Counted from the stretch's first letter, positions 35,660 to 44,871 are shown. The stretch: DNA of 64,000 nt from Pseudomonas pharyngis (GCF_021602345.1 NZ_BQID01000002.1:1-64000); one strand, 5' to 3'. Notes: generated by a model not told the origin, from the letters alone. Translations and numbers: made by a program.

Positions 35660-36406
35660 ATGACCGATAACGTTCTCTCCTTAAGCAGCGTTCCTCTGCA
35701 TACCCAACTGCGCGACGTGCTGCGCGCCCGGATTCTCGACGGCGAATACCCGCAAGACAGCCAGATGCCGTCCGAAAGCGAACTCGGCGCACTGTTCAAG
35801 GTCAGCCGCATCACCGTGCGCCAGGCCCTGGGCGATCTGCAGAAGGAAGGCCTGATCTTCAAGATCCACGGCAAGGGCACCTTCGTCGCCAAGCCCAAGA
35901 CCTTTCAAAACGTCAGCACCCTGCAAGGCCTCGCCGAGTCCATGACCGGCCGTGGCTACGAGGTGATCAACCGCCTGCGCAGCTTCAAATTCATCGCCGC
36001 CGACAAACTGGTCGCGGAGCGTTTGCAGGTCGCCGAAGGCGAAACTGTTGCGCAGATAAAGCGTGTACGGCTGATCAATCGCGAGCCGATTTCGCTGGAA
36101 ATCACCTACCTGCCCAAAGCGGTCGGCGAGCGTCTGGAGAAGGCCGATCTGGTCACCCGCGACATCTTCCTGATCCTCGAAAACGACTGCGGCATCGCCC
36201 TTGGTCACGCGGATCTGGCCATCGACGCGGTGCTGGCCGACAGCGACCTGACTCAGGCGCTGAACGTCGAGGCTGGCTCGCCGATCATGCGCATCGAGCG
36301 TCTGACCCACGACGCCAACGGTCAGCCGCTGGACTTCGAACACCTTTACTACCGTGGCGATGCGTTCCAGTACCGCCTGCGGATCGACCGGCAAAAAGGG
36401 GCCTGA
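35660..36406 (+). CDS. GntR-family (HutC subfamily) regulator
   Basis: 248 residues from ATG 35660 (GTG 35657 is next to it). N-terminal winged helix (LHTQLRDVLRARILDGEYP; LGALFKVSRITVRQALGDLQKEGLI; GKGTFVA) and C-terminal UTRA effector domain (EISLE-type core EPISLEITYLPKAVGERL; IMRIERLTHDANGQPLDFEHLYYRGD). Ends two bases before the flavoprotein gene, so it is probably the local regulator of the operon 36409-43140 and co-transcribed with it. Confidence 0.88.
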   Translation: MTDNVLSLSSVPLHTQLRDVLRARILDGEYPQDSQMPSESELGALFKVSRITVRQALGDLQKEGLIFKIHGKGTFVAKPKTFQNVSTLQGLAESMTGRGYEVINRLRSFKFIAADKLVAERLQVAEGETVAQIKRVRLINREPISLEITYLPKAVGERLEKADLVTRDIFLILENDCGIALGHADLAIDAVLADSDLTQALNVEAGSPIMRIERLTHDANGQPLDFEHLYYRGDAFQYRLRIDRQKGA

Positions 36407-36408
36407 AC

Positions 36409-38139
36409 ATGACCCGCAATACCTTAGAGCAGGAATACGACATCGTCGTGATCGGCGGCGGCACCGCTGGCCCGATGGCCGCGATCAAGGCCAAGGAAAA
36501 GAACAAGGAGCTGCGCGTGCTGCTGGTCGACAAGGCCAACGTCAAGCGCAGCGGCGCGATCAGCATGGGCATGGACGGCCTGAACAACGCGATCATCCCC
36601 GGCCACTCGACGCCCGAGCAGTACACCAAGGAAATCACCATCGCCAACGACGGCATCGTCAATCAGGCAGCGGTCTATGCCTATGCCACCCACAGTTTCG
36701 AAACCATCGAGCAGCTCGACCGCTGGGGCGTGAAGTTCGAGAAGGACGAAACCGGCGATTACGCGGTGAAGAAAGTCCACCACATGGGCGCCTACGTGCT
36801 GCCGATGCCGGAAGGGCACGACATCAAGAAAGTCCTGTATCGCCAGTTGAAACGCGCAAGGGTCAACATCACCAATCGCCTGGTCTGCACCCGTCTGCTG
36901 ACTGACGAGGAGGGCGCCGTCAACGGTGTGATGGGGTTCGACTGCCGCACCGCCGACTTCCATGTGATCAAGGCCAAGGCAGTGATCCTCGCTTGTGGCG
37001 CGGCCGGCCGATTAGGTCTGCCGTCCTCGGGTTACCTGATGGGCACCTACGAAAACCCGACCAACGCCGGCGACGGTTATGCGATGGCGTATCACGCCGG
37101 GGCTGAACTGGCGAACCTCGAGTGCTTCCAGATCAATCCGCTGATCAAGGATTACAACGGCCCGGCCTGCGCCTACGTCACGGGGCCGCTCGGCGGCTAC
37201 ACCGCCAACAACAAGGGCGAACGCTTCATCGAGTGCGACTACTGGAGCGGGCAGATGATGTGGGAGTTCCACCAGGAGCTGGAAAGCGGCAACGGCCCGG
37301 TGTTCCTCAAGCTCGATCACCTGGCCGAGGAAACCATCCAGAACATCGAGGAAATCCTCCACAGCAACGAGCGCCCGAGTCGCGGCCAGTTCCACTCCAA
37401 TCGCGGCACCGATTACCGCACGCAGATGGTCGAGATGCACATCTCGGAAATCGGTTTTTGCAGCGGCCATTCGGCGTCCGGCGTGTGGGTCAACGAGCGC
37501 GCCGAAACCTCGGTGAAGGGTTTGTACTCGGCCGGCGACATGGCTGCCGTGCCGCACAACTACATGCTCGGCGCGTTCACCTACGGCTGGTTCGCAGGTA
37601 ATAACGCGGCGGAATTTGTCGCCGGGCGCGAGTTCTCCGTGCTGGATGCCGAGCAGATCGAAAAGGAAAAGGCCCGGGTCTACGCACCGCTGGATCGCGA
37701 ACACGGTCTGCCACCGGCGCAGGTCGAGTACAAGCTGCGGCGCTTCGTCAACGACTACCTGCAACCGCCGAAAGTGACGAAGAAGATGGAAATCGGCCTG
37801 CAACGCTTCAGCGACATCGAGCGCGATCTCAACCAGATGAAGGCCAACAACGCCCATGAACTGATGCGCGCCATGGAAACCAGCGTGATCCGCGACTGCG
37901 CCGAAATGGCTGCGCGTGCCTCGCTGTTCCGCGCCGAAAGCCGCTGGGGCCTGTATCACTACCGCGTCGATCATCCGCAACGGGACGACCGCGAATGGTT
38001 CTGCCACTGCCATCTGAAGAAGGGCGAAGACGGGCGCATGACCAGTTTCAAGAAAGCCGTCGAGCCTTACATCATCCCCCTCGATGCCGAGGAAATGCAG
38101 GCCTACGACCGTTTGCGGGTCGGCGCTTTCGCCGCTTGA
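36409..38139 (+). CDS. AprA-like FAD-dependent oxidoreductase
   Basis: 576 residues. FAD-binding GGGTAG at 16-21, KRSGAISMGMDGLNN and YSAGDMAAVPHNYMLGAFTYGWFAG place it in the fumarate reductase/succinate dehydrogenase flavoprotein superfamily, close in layout to AprA, the alpha subunit of adenylylsulfate reductase (SRWGLYHYRVDHP in the C-terminal helical domain). A C-terminal WFCHCHLKK (C532, C534) could be a metal or redox site. The next gene is an AprB-like ferredoxin, so they likely form a two-subunit enzyme. The rest of the operon is an importer of the sulfonate type. Substrate unknown; dissimilatory APS reduction is not expected in this genus. Confidence 0.8.
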   Translation: MTRNTLEQEYDIVVIGGGTAGPMAAIKAKEKNKELRVLLVDKANVKRSGAISMGMDGLNNAIIPGHSTPEQYTKEITIANDGIVNQAAVYAYATHSFETIEQLDRWGVKFEKDETGDYAVKKVHHMGAYVLPMPEGHDIKKVLYRQLKRARVNITNRLVCTRLLTDEEGAVNGVMGFDCRTADFHVIKAKAVILACGAAGRLGLPSSGYLMGTYENPTNAGDGYAMAYHAGAELANLECFQINPLIKDYNGPACAYVTGPLGGYTANNKGERFIECDYWSGQMMWEFHQELESGNGPVFLKLDHLAEETIQNIEEILHSNERPSRGQFHSNRGTDYRTQMVEMHISEIGFCSGHSASGVWVNERAETSVKGLYSAGDMAAVPHNYMLGAFTYGWFAGNNAAEFVAGREFSVLDAEQIEKEKARVYAPLDREHGLPPAQVEYKLRRFVNDYLQPPKVTKKMEIGLQRFSDIERDLNQMKANNAHELMRAMETSVIRDCAEMAARASLFRAESRWGLYHYRVDHPQRDDREWFCHCHLKKGEDGRMTSFKKAVEPYIIPLDAEEMQAYDRLRVGAFAA

Positions 38140-38164
38140 TGCATCACTAGAGAGAGTCCGAACC

Positions 38165-38410
38165 ATGGCCTATCAAGCCCAGGAAATCTTCTTCCGCTCC
38201 AACGCCCCCGTCACCGTGGACGAGGACAAATGCATCGCCGAAAAGGGCTGCACCGTGTGCGTCGACGTCTGCCCGATGGACCTGCTGGCGATCAACCCGG
38301 CCACGCAAAAGGCCTACATGGCCTTCGATGAGTGCTGGTACTGCATGCCGTGCGAAAAGGACTGCCCGACTGGCGCCGTCAAAGTCGAAATCCCGTATCT
38401 GCTTCGCTAA
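38165..38410 (+). CDS. AprB-like 2[4Fe-4S] ferredoxin
   Basis: 81 residues from ATG 38165, with AGAGAG upstream. Two cluster motifs: C23, C29, C32, C36 (ends in CVDVCPMDLL) and C57, C60, C63, C67 (ECWYCMPCEKDCPTGAV). The uneven first motif and the CW.C..C sequence are like AprB rather than ordinary bacterial ferredoxin, but the long C-terminal tail of AprB is missing. Starts 25 bases after the flavoprotein gene; electron partner of it by inference. Confidence 0.85.
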   Translation: MAYQAQEIFFRSNAPVTVDEDKCIAEKGCTVCVDVCPMDLLAINPATQKAYMAFDECWYCMPCEKDCPTGAVKVEIPYLLR

Positions 38411-38520
38411 AACGCTATCCGGCAACACCGGACGCCTGATTCAACACACCCCTCGTTTCCCACCGCGCCCTGATCGCGGCGGAGACGAACATCCTATAAA
38501 TGATTCGAGGGGATTCAACC

Positions 38521-39924
38521 ATGTTGCGTGCAGCAATCGCCGGTCTGGTACTGGCTTCGTTCACCCTGTCGGCCTCGGCCGAAACCATCCGCATTGCCAT
38601 CGGCACTCAGGACACCACCATCAACTGCGCCGCCGGCGGCCTGTTGATTCGCGAGCTGGGCCTGCTCGACAAATACCTGCCTCACGACGGCGCCTACAAG
38701 GACGCCAAGTACGACGTGCAGTGGAAGAACTTCACCAGCGGTGCGCCGCTGACCAACGAGATGGTCGCCGGCAAACTCGACTTCGGCGCCATGGCCGATT
38801 TCCCCGGTGCGTTCAACGGTGTGGCATTTGAAACCGCCGGCAAACACAGCCTGTTCATCAGCGTGCTGTCGGGCAGCATCAAGGGCAGCGGCAACGGCAT
38901 CGTGGTGCCGAGCGCGTCGGGCGTGCAGTCGTTGAGCGAGCTCAAGGGCAAGACCATTTCCGTGCCGTTCGCCTCCACCGCCCACGGCATGCTGCTGCGC
39001 GCGGTGGCGGAACAGGGTTGGGACCCGCTGAAGGACGTGAACATCATCGCCCAACCGCCGGAGGTCGCAGGTTCTGCGTTGCAGGCCGGCAAGATCGACG
39101 CCCACGCCGACTTCGTACCGTTCTCCGAGCTGTTCCCGAGCCGTGGCTTCGCTCGCAAGATTTACGACGGCGCCCAGGCCAATGCACCGACCTTCCACGG
39201 TGCGCTGGTGGATCAGGCCTACGCGAAAAAATACCCGGAAATCGTCGTTGCTTACCTGCGCGCCAGCATCGAGGCCAATCAACTGCTGGCCGCCGAACCG
39301 GAGAAATACAGCGAGCTGATTGCCAAGGTCACCGGCGTTGATGCCGAGGTCAATTACCTGTTCCACGGCCCGCTCGGCGTGCAGACCCGCGACCTGAGCT
39401 GGAAACCGGAATACCGCCAGGCCGTGGGCACTGCCATCGACACGCTAAAACTGCTGAAGAAGGCCGATCGCGGGCTCGACCTGAACACCTTTATCGACGA
39501 TCAGTACATCCGCGCGGCGTTCAAGGCCTCGAATCTGGATTACACCGCGCAACTGGCCAACTACGCGCAGACGCCGTTGAAGTCTGTCGATGCGGTGACT
39601 GGAAAAGCTATCAGCGATTTCAGCCATGTCGCGGAAATCTGGGTGCGCGGTGAGGACAAGGTCCGGCGCTATGCCTCGGCTGAAGAGGCGTTCACCGCGC
39701 TGGCCGGCCTGAAGTCGGAAGGCAAGAACATCCGGGCGGTGTATGCCCAGGCGAGTGACAGCGGGATCAAGTTGCTGGCGGAGCAGGCGTGGTTTGCCAG
39801 TGATGCGAAGGGGCGGTTGAGCGCGTTCTTGCTCAAGGGGCAGGCGCAGCAATTTGCCTCGGCGCAGGGTGGGAAGGTCTTCGACTTCACCGATGCCACG
39901 ACTCAGGCCGTGGCTGCACGCTGA
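38521..39924 (+). CDS. ABC importer substrate-binding protein with C-terminal extension
   Basis: 467 residues from ATG 38521 with GAGGGG upstream. Signal peptide to ASA (21). Residues 22 to about 350 are a TauA/SsuA-type binding protein (IRIAIGTQDTTINCAAGGLLIRELGLL; GKTISVPFASTAHGMLL; VDQAYAKKYPEIVVAYLRA). The last 100 residues are extra to the family: FSHVAEIWVRGEDKVRRYASAEEAF ending FASAQGGKVFDFTDATT, which recalls NosL-type domains. The preceding ferredoxin, the following permease and ATPase form the rest of the importer. A long palindromic repeat separates it from the permease. Confidence 0.82.
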   Translation: MLRAAIAGLVLASFTLSASAETIRIAIGTQDTTINCAAGGLLIRELGLLDKYLPHDGAYKDAKYDVQWKNFTSGAPLTNEMVAGKLDFGAMADFPGAFNGVAFETAGKHSLFISVLSGSIKGSGNGIVVPSASGVQSLSELKGKTISVPFASTAHGMLLRAVAEQGWDPLKDVNIIAQPPEVAGSALQAGKIDAHADFVPFSELFPSRGFARKIYDGAQANAPTFHGALVDQAYAKKYPEIVVAYLRASIEANQLLAAEPEKYSELIAKVTGVDAEVNYLFHGPLGVQTRDLSWKPEYRQAVGTAIDTLKLLKKADRGLDLNTFIDDQYIRAAFKASNLDYTAQLANYAQTPLKSVDAVTGKAISDFSHVAEIWVRGEDKVRRYASAEEAFTALAGLKSEGKNIRAVYAQASDSGIKLLAEQAWFASDAKGRLSAFLLKGQAQQFASAQGGKVFDFTDATTQAVAAR

Positions 39925-39938
39925 TTGAAGATCAAGAG

Positions 39939-40160
39939 CCCCTCACCCTAACCCTCCCGAAACGTCGGACCGCCCGGAGGGAGAGGGGACTGACCGAGGT
40001 GTTTGCTGGAGCTACACCGACCTGAAATATCGAGTCGAGCTCAGGTTTTGAACATCATGAACACCTGCTCGCTATCGAGCCGAATCGAGATTTTGAAACG
40101 CTTGAAGATCGGCTCCCTTTCCCCCTCGCCCCCTTGGGGGAGAGGGCTGGGGTGAGGGGG
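39939..40160. repeat. CCCCTCACCC long palindromic repeat, copy 3
   Basis: Outer arms CCCCTCACCCTAACCC and GGGCTGGGGTGAGGGGG. The left arm carries an insert near GAAACGTCGGACCGCCC, and the centre is longer and more diverged than in the other copies. It splits the transporter genes 39924/40204. Confidence 0.82.
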
Positions 40161-40203
40161 TAATCTCAGCCACAACACAGCTCCACAATTGGAAACCCGA
40201 TCC

Positions 40204-40986
40204 ATGAAGTCACCCACCCTACGCTGGACATCGAGAGCCGCCTCATTGCTGCTCTGCCTTCTCTTCTGGCAACTAGCCGCCAGCCACCACTGGAACCTCG
40301 GCCTCGTCACCTTCGCCAACGTCCCGACCCCGCTGGCCGTGATCGAAGCCGCCCTCGGCCTCGGCGACTCCGGCAAGCTCATCCAGCACCTGACCGCCAG
40401 CCTCGGCCGGGTCTTCGCCGGCTACCTCGCGGCGCTGGTGATCGGCATCGCCCTGGGCCTGGCCATCGGCCGTTCGAAATGGGCCGAAGACCTGCTGCTG
40501 CCGCCACTGGAAGTCCTGCGCCCAATCCCCGCCGTGGCCTGGATTCCACTGGCCATCCTGATGTTCCCGTCGTCGGAACTGTCGATGGTCTTCATCACCT
40601 TCACCGGCGCGCTATTCCCGATCCTGCTCAACACCGTGCACGGCGTCGAAGGCGTCGACCCGCGTCTGATCGCCTCAGCGAAAAGCCTCGGGGCCGGGCG
40701 TCGGGCGATTCTGCTGGAAGTGATCCTGCCAGGCGCCGCGCCGAGCATCATCACTGGCCTAGCGATCGGCATGGGCACTTCGTGGTTCTGTCTGGTGACC
40801 GCTGAAATGATCTCCGGCCAGTTCGGCATCGGTTACTACACCTGGGAGTCCTACACCATCCAGAACTATGCGGACATCGTGGTCGGCATGTTGCTGATCG
40901 GCGTGTTGGGCATGGGCAGCAGCCTGCTGATCAAACGCCTGGGCGGGCTGTTCACGCCCTGGCATCGACCACGAGGAAAAGCCTGA
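40204..40986 (+). CDS. ABC importer permease, SsuC/TauC type
   Basis: 260 residues from ATG 40204. About six membrane segments; the EAA loop, which binds the ATPase, is ASAKSLGAGRRAILLEVILPGAAPSI. SLGRVFAGYLAALVIGIALGLAIG is typical of nitrate/sulfonate/taurine permeases. The stop and the next start overlap (TGATG). Confidence 0.88.
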   Translation: MKSPTLRWTSRAASLLLCLLFWQLAASHHWNLGLVTFANVPTPLAVIEAALGLGDSGKLIQHLTASLGRVFAGYLAALVIGIALGLAIGRSKWAEDLLLPPLEVLRPIPAVAWIPLAILMFPSSELSMVFITFTGALFPILLNTVHGVEGVDPRLIASAKSLGAGRRAILLEVILPGAAPSIITGLAIGMGTSWFCLVTAEMISGQFGIGYYTWESYTIQNYADIVVGMLLIGVLGMGSSLLIKRLGGLFTPWHRPRGKA

Positions 40987-41834
40987 TGAGCATGATGCAA
41001 ACCCCGGAAGGGCGGATCGATATCCGTCAGTTATCCATTGTCCTCGGCGAAGGCCGGCAAGCGTTTGAAGCGGTGCAGGGCCTGGATTGCCAGATCGAAC
41101 CCGGCCAGTTCGTGTGCATTCTCGGTCCGTCCGGTTGTGGCAAGTCGACCTTGCTCGGCGCGCTGGCCGGGCATCTGCAGCCCCATGGCGGGCAGTTGAA
41201 AGTCGATGGCGCCGAAGTGTCCGGCCCGTCGCCACAGCGCGGCATGGTGTTCCAGCATCACACCCTGTTCCCGTGGCGCACGGTGCGCGACAACGTTGCC
41301 TTCGGCCTGAAAATGCGTGGAATCGGCAAGTCCGAGCGCCATCGCGCCGCCGATGAAATCCTCAAACTGGTCGGCCTCGACGGTTTCGCCGAACGCTGGC
41401 CCGATCAACTTTCCGGCGGTATGCAGCAGCGGGTGGAGATCGCCCGGGTGCTGGTCAACCGGCCACGGCTGTTGCTGATGGACGAACCCTTCGGCGCACT
41501 GGACGCGCTGACCCGGCTGAACATGCAGGAACTTCTGCTGGACATCTGGACACGGATTCGCACCACCGTGGTGTTCGTCACCCATGACATCGACGAAGCG
41601 CTGTTCCTTGCCGACCGCTTGCTGGTGATGAGCGCACGGCCAGGGCGAATCATCGAAGACCTGCGCCTGGATTTCCCCCGGCCACGCACCACCGAACTGG
41701 TCACCAGCCACGAGTTCTCGCGCCTCAAGCGCCACTGCCTCGACCTGCTGCGCCACGACAACGACCGACCGCTGCCGCGCCTCAACCCGCTCGGCCTGCC
41801 TCCCGAAAACTCCTTGCCGAGATTTGCCCTGTGA
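40986..41834 (+). CDS. ABC importer ATPase, SsuB/TauB type
   Basis: 282 residues. Walker A GPSGCGKST near 47-55, signature LSGGMQQRVEIARVL, Walker B LLLMDEPFGALDA near 163, and H-loop VTHDIDEALFLADR. Energises the permease just upstream. Its stop overlaps the GTG start of the HEAT gene (GTGA), so the two are translationally coupled. Confidence 0.9.
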   Translation: MSMMQTPEGRIDIRQLSIVLGEGRQAFEAVQGLDCQIEPGQFVCILGPSGCGKSTLLGALAGHLQPHGGQLKVDGAEVSGPSPQRGMVFQHHTLFPWRTVRDNVAFGLKMRGIGKSERHRAADEILKLVGLDGFAERWPDQLSGGMQQRVEIARVLVNRPRLLLMDEPFGALDALTRLNMQELLLDIWTRIRTTVVFVTHDIDEALFLADRLLVMSARPGRIIEDLRLDFPRPRTTELVTSHEFSRLKRHCLDLLRHDNDRPLPRLNPLGLPPENSLPRFAL

Positions 41835-42793
41835 CCTCATTTTTTGCTGTGACCGATAACGACGACATTCTCGCTCTGCAACCGCGCCTGACCGCCGATG
41901 ATGCCGGGGTGCGGCGGATTGCCCTGATCGACCTGGCCGACCTCGAAGAGCCGGACGGTCTGCTCTGGCTGGTCGAACGACTGGCCGAAGACCCTGCCGA
42001 AGAGGTGCGTGCCGAAGCGGCGCGTTTATTGGAAGCCTGGGAAGACGAGCCGGTGGTTGAAGCGCTGTGCCAGGCGCTGACGGATCCGTCGCCGGCGGTG
42101 CAAGCCGCTGCGGCGCAGAGCCTGAGCCTGCTCAAGACCGAAGCGGCGGGCAGGGTGATTCTGCCGTGGACCAGCCATGCCGAAACCGGCGTGCGGATTG
42201 CCGCGTTCCGGGCCTTGCGTGAATTGCGCTTCCCCGGCGCTGCGCCGGCCGCGATTCAGGCGCTGAACGATGCCGACGCCAGCGTGCGCCGTGAAGCCGT
42301 CGGCGTGCTTGGCTGGCTCAAGCAACTCGACGCGCTGCCGGCCCTGGCCCGCTTGGCCAGCAATGATCCGGACACCGAAGTGCGCCGCGCCGCCACCGGC
42401 GCCCTGGGCCTGGCAAGTGACGCTGACGTGCTGCCTGCGTTGCGTCAGGCCTTGCAGGATCAAGCCTGGCAAGTGCGCGAAGAAGCCGCGACCACCCTTG
42501 GCAAGGTCGGCCATACCGACGCGGGCCCGGCGCTGATCGAAGCCTTGGCCGACGACTACTGGCAGGTTCGCCTGCGTGCCACCCGCAGCCTCGGGCGCCT
42601 CAAGTACGTCGCAGCCCTCGACGCCCTGATCGACACCCTCGGCCATCGCATCAGCAACCTGCGCAAGGAGGCCGCGCTGGCCCTCGGCGAATTGAACGAT
42701 CACGGCGCCGTGGCCGCATTGCAGGCCGCGCAGGACGACGGCGATCCGGAAGTGCGCAAAGCCGTGCGGATTGCCTTGAGTCAGCTGCAATGA
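41831..42793 (+). CDS. HEAT-repeat protein
   Basis: 320 residues from GTG 41831. The whole protein is tandem HEAT/PBS-lyase repeats of about 30 residues with the recurring core VRREAVGVLGWL, VRRAATGALGLA, VREEAATTLGKV, VRLRATRSLGRL, LRKEAALALGEL. No signal peptide, so cytoplasmic. Such repeats act as protein-binding or enzyme-accessory scaffolds; here it is locked by overlaps between the importer ATPase and the DUF971 gene, which points to a role in maturing or regulating the flavoprotein-ferredoxin enzyme. That role is inference. Confidence 0.85.
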   Translation: MTSFFAVTDNDDILALQPRLTADDAGVRRIALIDLADLEEPDGLLWLVERLAEDPAEEVRAEAARLLEAWEDEPVVEALCQALTDPSPAVQAAAAQSLSLLKTEAAGRVILPWTSHAETGVRIAAFRALRELRFPGAAPAAIQALNDADASVRREAVGVLGWLKQLDALPALARLASNDPDTEVRRAATGALGLASDADVLPALRQALQDQAWQVREEAATTLGKVGHTDAGPALIEALADDYWQVRLRATRSLGRLKYVAALDALIDTLGHRISNLRKEAALALGELNDHGAVAALQAAQDDGDPEVRKAVRIALSQLQ

Positions 42794-43140
42794 ATCCGCT
42801 GTCGGTCGGCAATTCTCAAACTGAGCACCGGTTGCGGCTGAGCTGGCCGGATGGCCGCGAGCAGTTGCTTGACCATGCCGAACTGCGCCGCCAATGCCCG
42901 TGCTCGCAATGCCGGGCGTTTCGCCTGCGGGGCTCGCCGCCCATGGTTGACCCGCGTGTGCGGGTCCTCGAATTGAACGCTCAGGGCTACGGTCTGCAAC
43001 TGGTGTTCAGCGACGGCCATCAGCGCGGGATTTACCCGTGGGCCTATCTGGCGCAGCTGGAGGGGATCACTGTCCCGCCGTCATCGCCGGCCGACAGCCA
43101 TGGAAAATATCCAGCCCCGGCTGATACAGCGACGTCCTGA
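42790..43140 (+). CDS. DUF971-domain protein
   Basis: 116 residues, overlapping the HEAT gene by ATGA. LRLSWPDGREQLLDHAELRRQCPCSQCR with C36, C38, C41 and SDGHQRGIYPWAYLAQL are the DUF971 pattern, the domain found at the N-terminus of gamma-butyrobetaine hydroxylases and near Fe-S assembly (Mrp/ApbC) genes. The Cys cluster may bind iron or zinc. Its last 74 bases overlap the end of the convergent eptA-like gene. Function unknown; Fe-S handling for the ferredoxin is a fair guess. Confidence 0.82.
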   Translation: MNPLSVGNSQTEHRLRLSWPDGREQLLDHAELRRQCPCSQCRAFRLRGSPPMVDPRVRVLELNAQGYGLQLVFSDGHQRGIYPWAYLAQLEGITVPPSSPADSHGKYPAPADTATS

Positions 43141-44725
43141 CCTCGAACAACCCCAGCACCGAGTGGAACAGGTTGTCATGGCTCAGATCCGGCTGGCTGC
43201 TTTTGCCTTGCAGGCAGCCACGGTCGATGCCCAGTTGCGCCAGGGTGTTGTTGCCGAACCACATCACCATCGGCACATGGGTCTGCGCTTCCGGCGCCAG
43301 CGCATAAGGTGCGGCGTGCAGGTACAGGCCGTTTTCGCCCAGGGATTCGCCATGGTCGGAGACGTACAGCATCGACGTATCGAGGTGGTCCTGATTGCGC
43401 TTGAGCAACTCGATCACCTTGGCCAGGAAATGGTCGGTGTAGAGGATCGTGTTGTCGTAGACATTGACCAGTTCGTCACGGCTGCAACTGCCCAGTTGAT
43501 TGGTGTGGCAGATCGGTTTGAAGCGCTCCATGTCCTTGGGATAGCGCTCGTAGTATTCCGGGCCGTGACTGCCGTCGGCGTGCAGGACGATGATCGCGTT
43601 GCCCTTGAGGCTGTCGATGTAGCCTTGAAGGTCGGCCAGCAGCGCTTCGTCGAGGCAGTTGTTGCCGTCGCAGAACGGCCCCGGCTGGTTCTTCGCGATG
43701 TCGCGGTTCGGCACCCGCAGGCAAGTGCCCTTGCAGTCGCTGTTGTTGTCCAGCCACAGCACCTGTACGCCGGCCCGTTGCAGGATGTCCAGCAGGCCTT
43801 CGTAGGTTTTGCCTTTCTTGTCGCTGTAGTCCTCGCGCGGGAACATCGAGAACATGCACGGCACCGACACCGCCGTCGAGGTGCCGCAGGAATGCACCTG
43901 GGTGAAGTTGAGGATGTCGAGTTTGCTCAGCTCGGGATTGGTCTCGCGCTCATAACCGTTGAGCGAGAAATGGTCGGCCCGGGCAGTTTCACCGACCACG
44001 AACACCATCAGCGATTTCTTCTCGCGACCGGCCGCCTTGGCGCTCATCACCGCGTCTTCGCCGATGGCCTGCACCACGAAATGCTTTTTGATCCCCAGCC
44101 GTTGCTTGGAGTATTTGCTGATCGCGTAGATGTAGTTGGTCGGGTTGATGAAGTGGGTGAGCTTGTCTTCCTCGCGAAAGATCGGCGCGTAGGTCGAATA
44201 GAACGCGCCCACCGAAGCGCCGATCACCAGCACACAGGCCGCGATCACCAGCACCTTGTTCAGCAAACCCCGAAAGAACGGCCGATACACCACCGGCCAG
44301 CGCCAGATCAGCACGGCCGGCAACACACCGAGCAACAGCACGTAAGCCAACAGTTTGCCGCTGAACAGCGCCGTGGCTTCCCCGGGGTTGGTTTCGAACA
44401 CGTTCTGGATCATCACCGTGTCGATGGTGATGCCGTATTCGTTCATGAAATACGCCGCGCAGGCCGAGAGGAGGGCCACCAGGGTCAACGCCGGTTTCAG
44501 CGTCCAGCGAAACGACACCAGGGTCAGTAACAGGGTGATCGCCGCCCACAGAAACAGCCCGAAGGACGCGAAAAACGCCAGTTTCTGTGCGCCTTGCAGG
44601 GTGATCAGCGTTCCCAGCGCCTTCCAGGTCGCCAGGTTGTACAGCGCCACCAGTGCCAGCGAAAACAGCAGCACCAGGCGGGTCGGAGTGATGGACGGTA
44701 AACGCAGTCCTTTGCCCAAAGCCAT
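43067..44725 (-). CDS. Phosphoethanolamine-lipid A transferase, EptA type
   Basis: 552 residues. Five N-terminal membrane helices (about 15-175), then a periplasmic sulfatase-fold domain: VVGETARADHFSLNGYER with the metal-ligand Glu246, CGTSTAVSVPCMFSMF with the Thr nucleophile, HADGSHGPEYYERYP and LYVSDHGESLGENGLYLH. These are the marks of EptA/MCR-type enzymes that add phosphoethanolamine to lipid A and lower polymyxin sensitivity. Even numbers of Cys in the soluble domain fit the family's disulfides. No PmrAB genes are adjacent. Overlaps the DUF971 gene tail to tail. Confidence 0.92.
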   Translation of the reverse strand: MALGKGLRLPSITPTRLVLLFSLALVALYNLATWKALGTLITLQGAQKLAFFASFGLFLWAAITLLLTLVSFRWTLKPALTLVALLSACAAYFMNEYGITIDTVMIQNVFETNPGEATALFSGKLLAYVLLLGVLPAVLIWRWPVVYRPFFRGLLNKVLVIAACVLVIGASVGAFYSTYAPIFREEDKLTHFINPTNYIYAISKYSKQRLGIKKHFVVQAIGEDAVMSAKAAGREKKSLMVFVVGETARADHFSLNGYERETNPELSKLDILNFTQVHSCGTSTAVSVPCMFSMFPREDYSDKKGKTYEGLLDILQRAGVQVLWLDNNSDCKGTCLRVPNRDIAKNQPGPFCDGNNCLDEALLADLQGYIDSLKGNAIIVLHADGSHGPEYYERYPKDMERFKPICHTNQLGSCSRDELVNVYDNTILYTDHFLAKVIELLKRNQDHLDTSMLYVSDHGESLGENGLYLHAAPYALAPEAQTHVPMVMWFGNNTLAQLGIDRGCLQGKSSQPDLSHDNLFHSVLGLFEVRTSLYQPGLDIFHGCRPAMTAGQ

Positions 44726-44845
44726 TTCGAAACCTTCCTCTACGTCAGTCGAAAACCCATACGGTTACGCGCGTAACTGTAGAAGAGCATTGGTAAAAAT
44801 TCCGTAAACATCCGGTAACAAAATCCACGGTAAGTGCAAAAAAAC

Positions 44846-44871
44846 GTGGGCGCCAGCAGGCCGGCTCCCAC
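44846..44871. repeat. REP-type palindrome
   Basis: GTGGGCGCCAGCAGGCCGGCTCCCAC, an imperfect palindrome whose GTGGGAGCCGGC reverse strand matches the common Pseudomonas REP form. It lies just after the TorF-like gene on the minus strand, before eptA. Confidence 0.8.
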
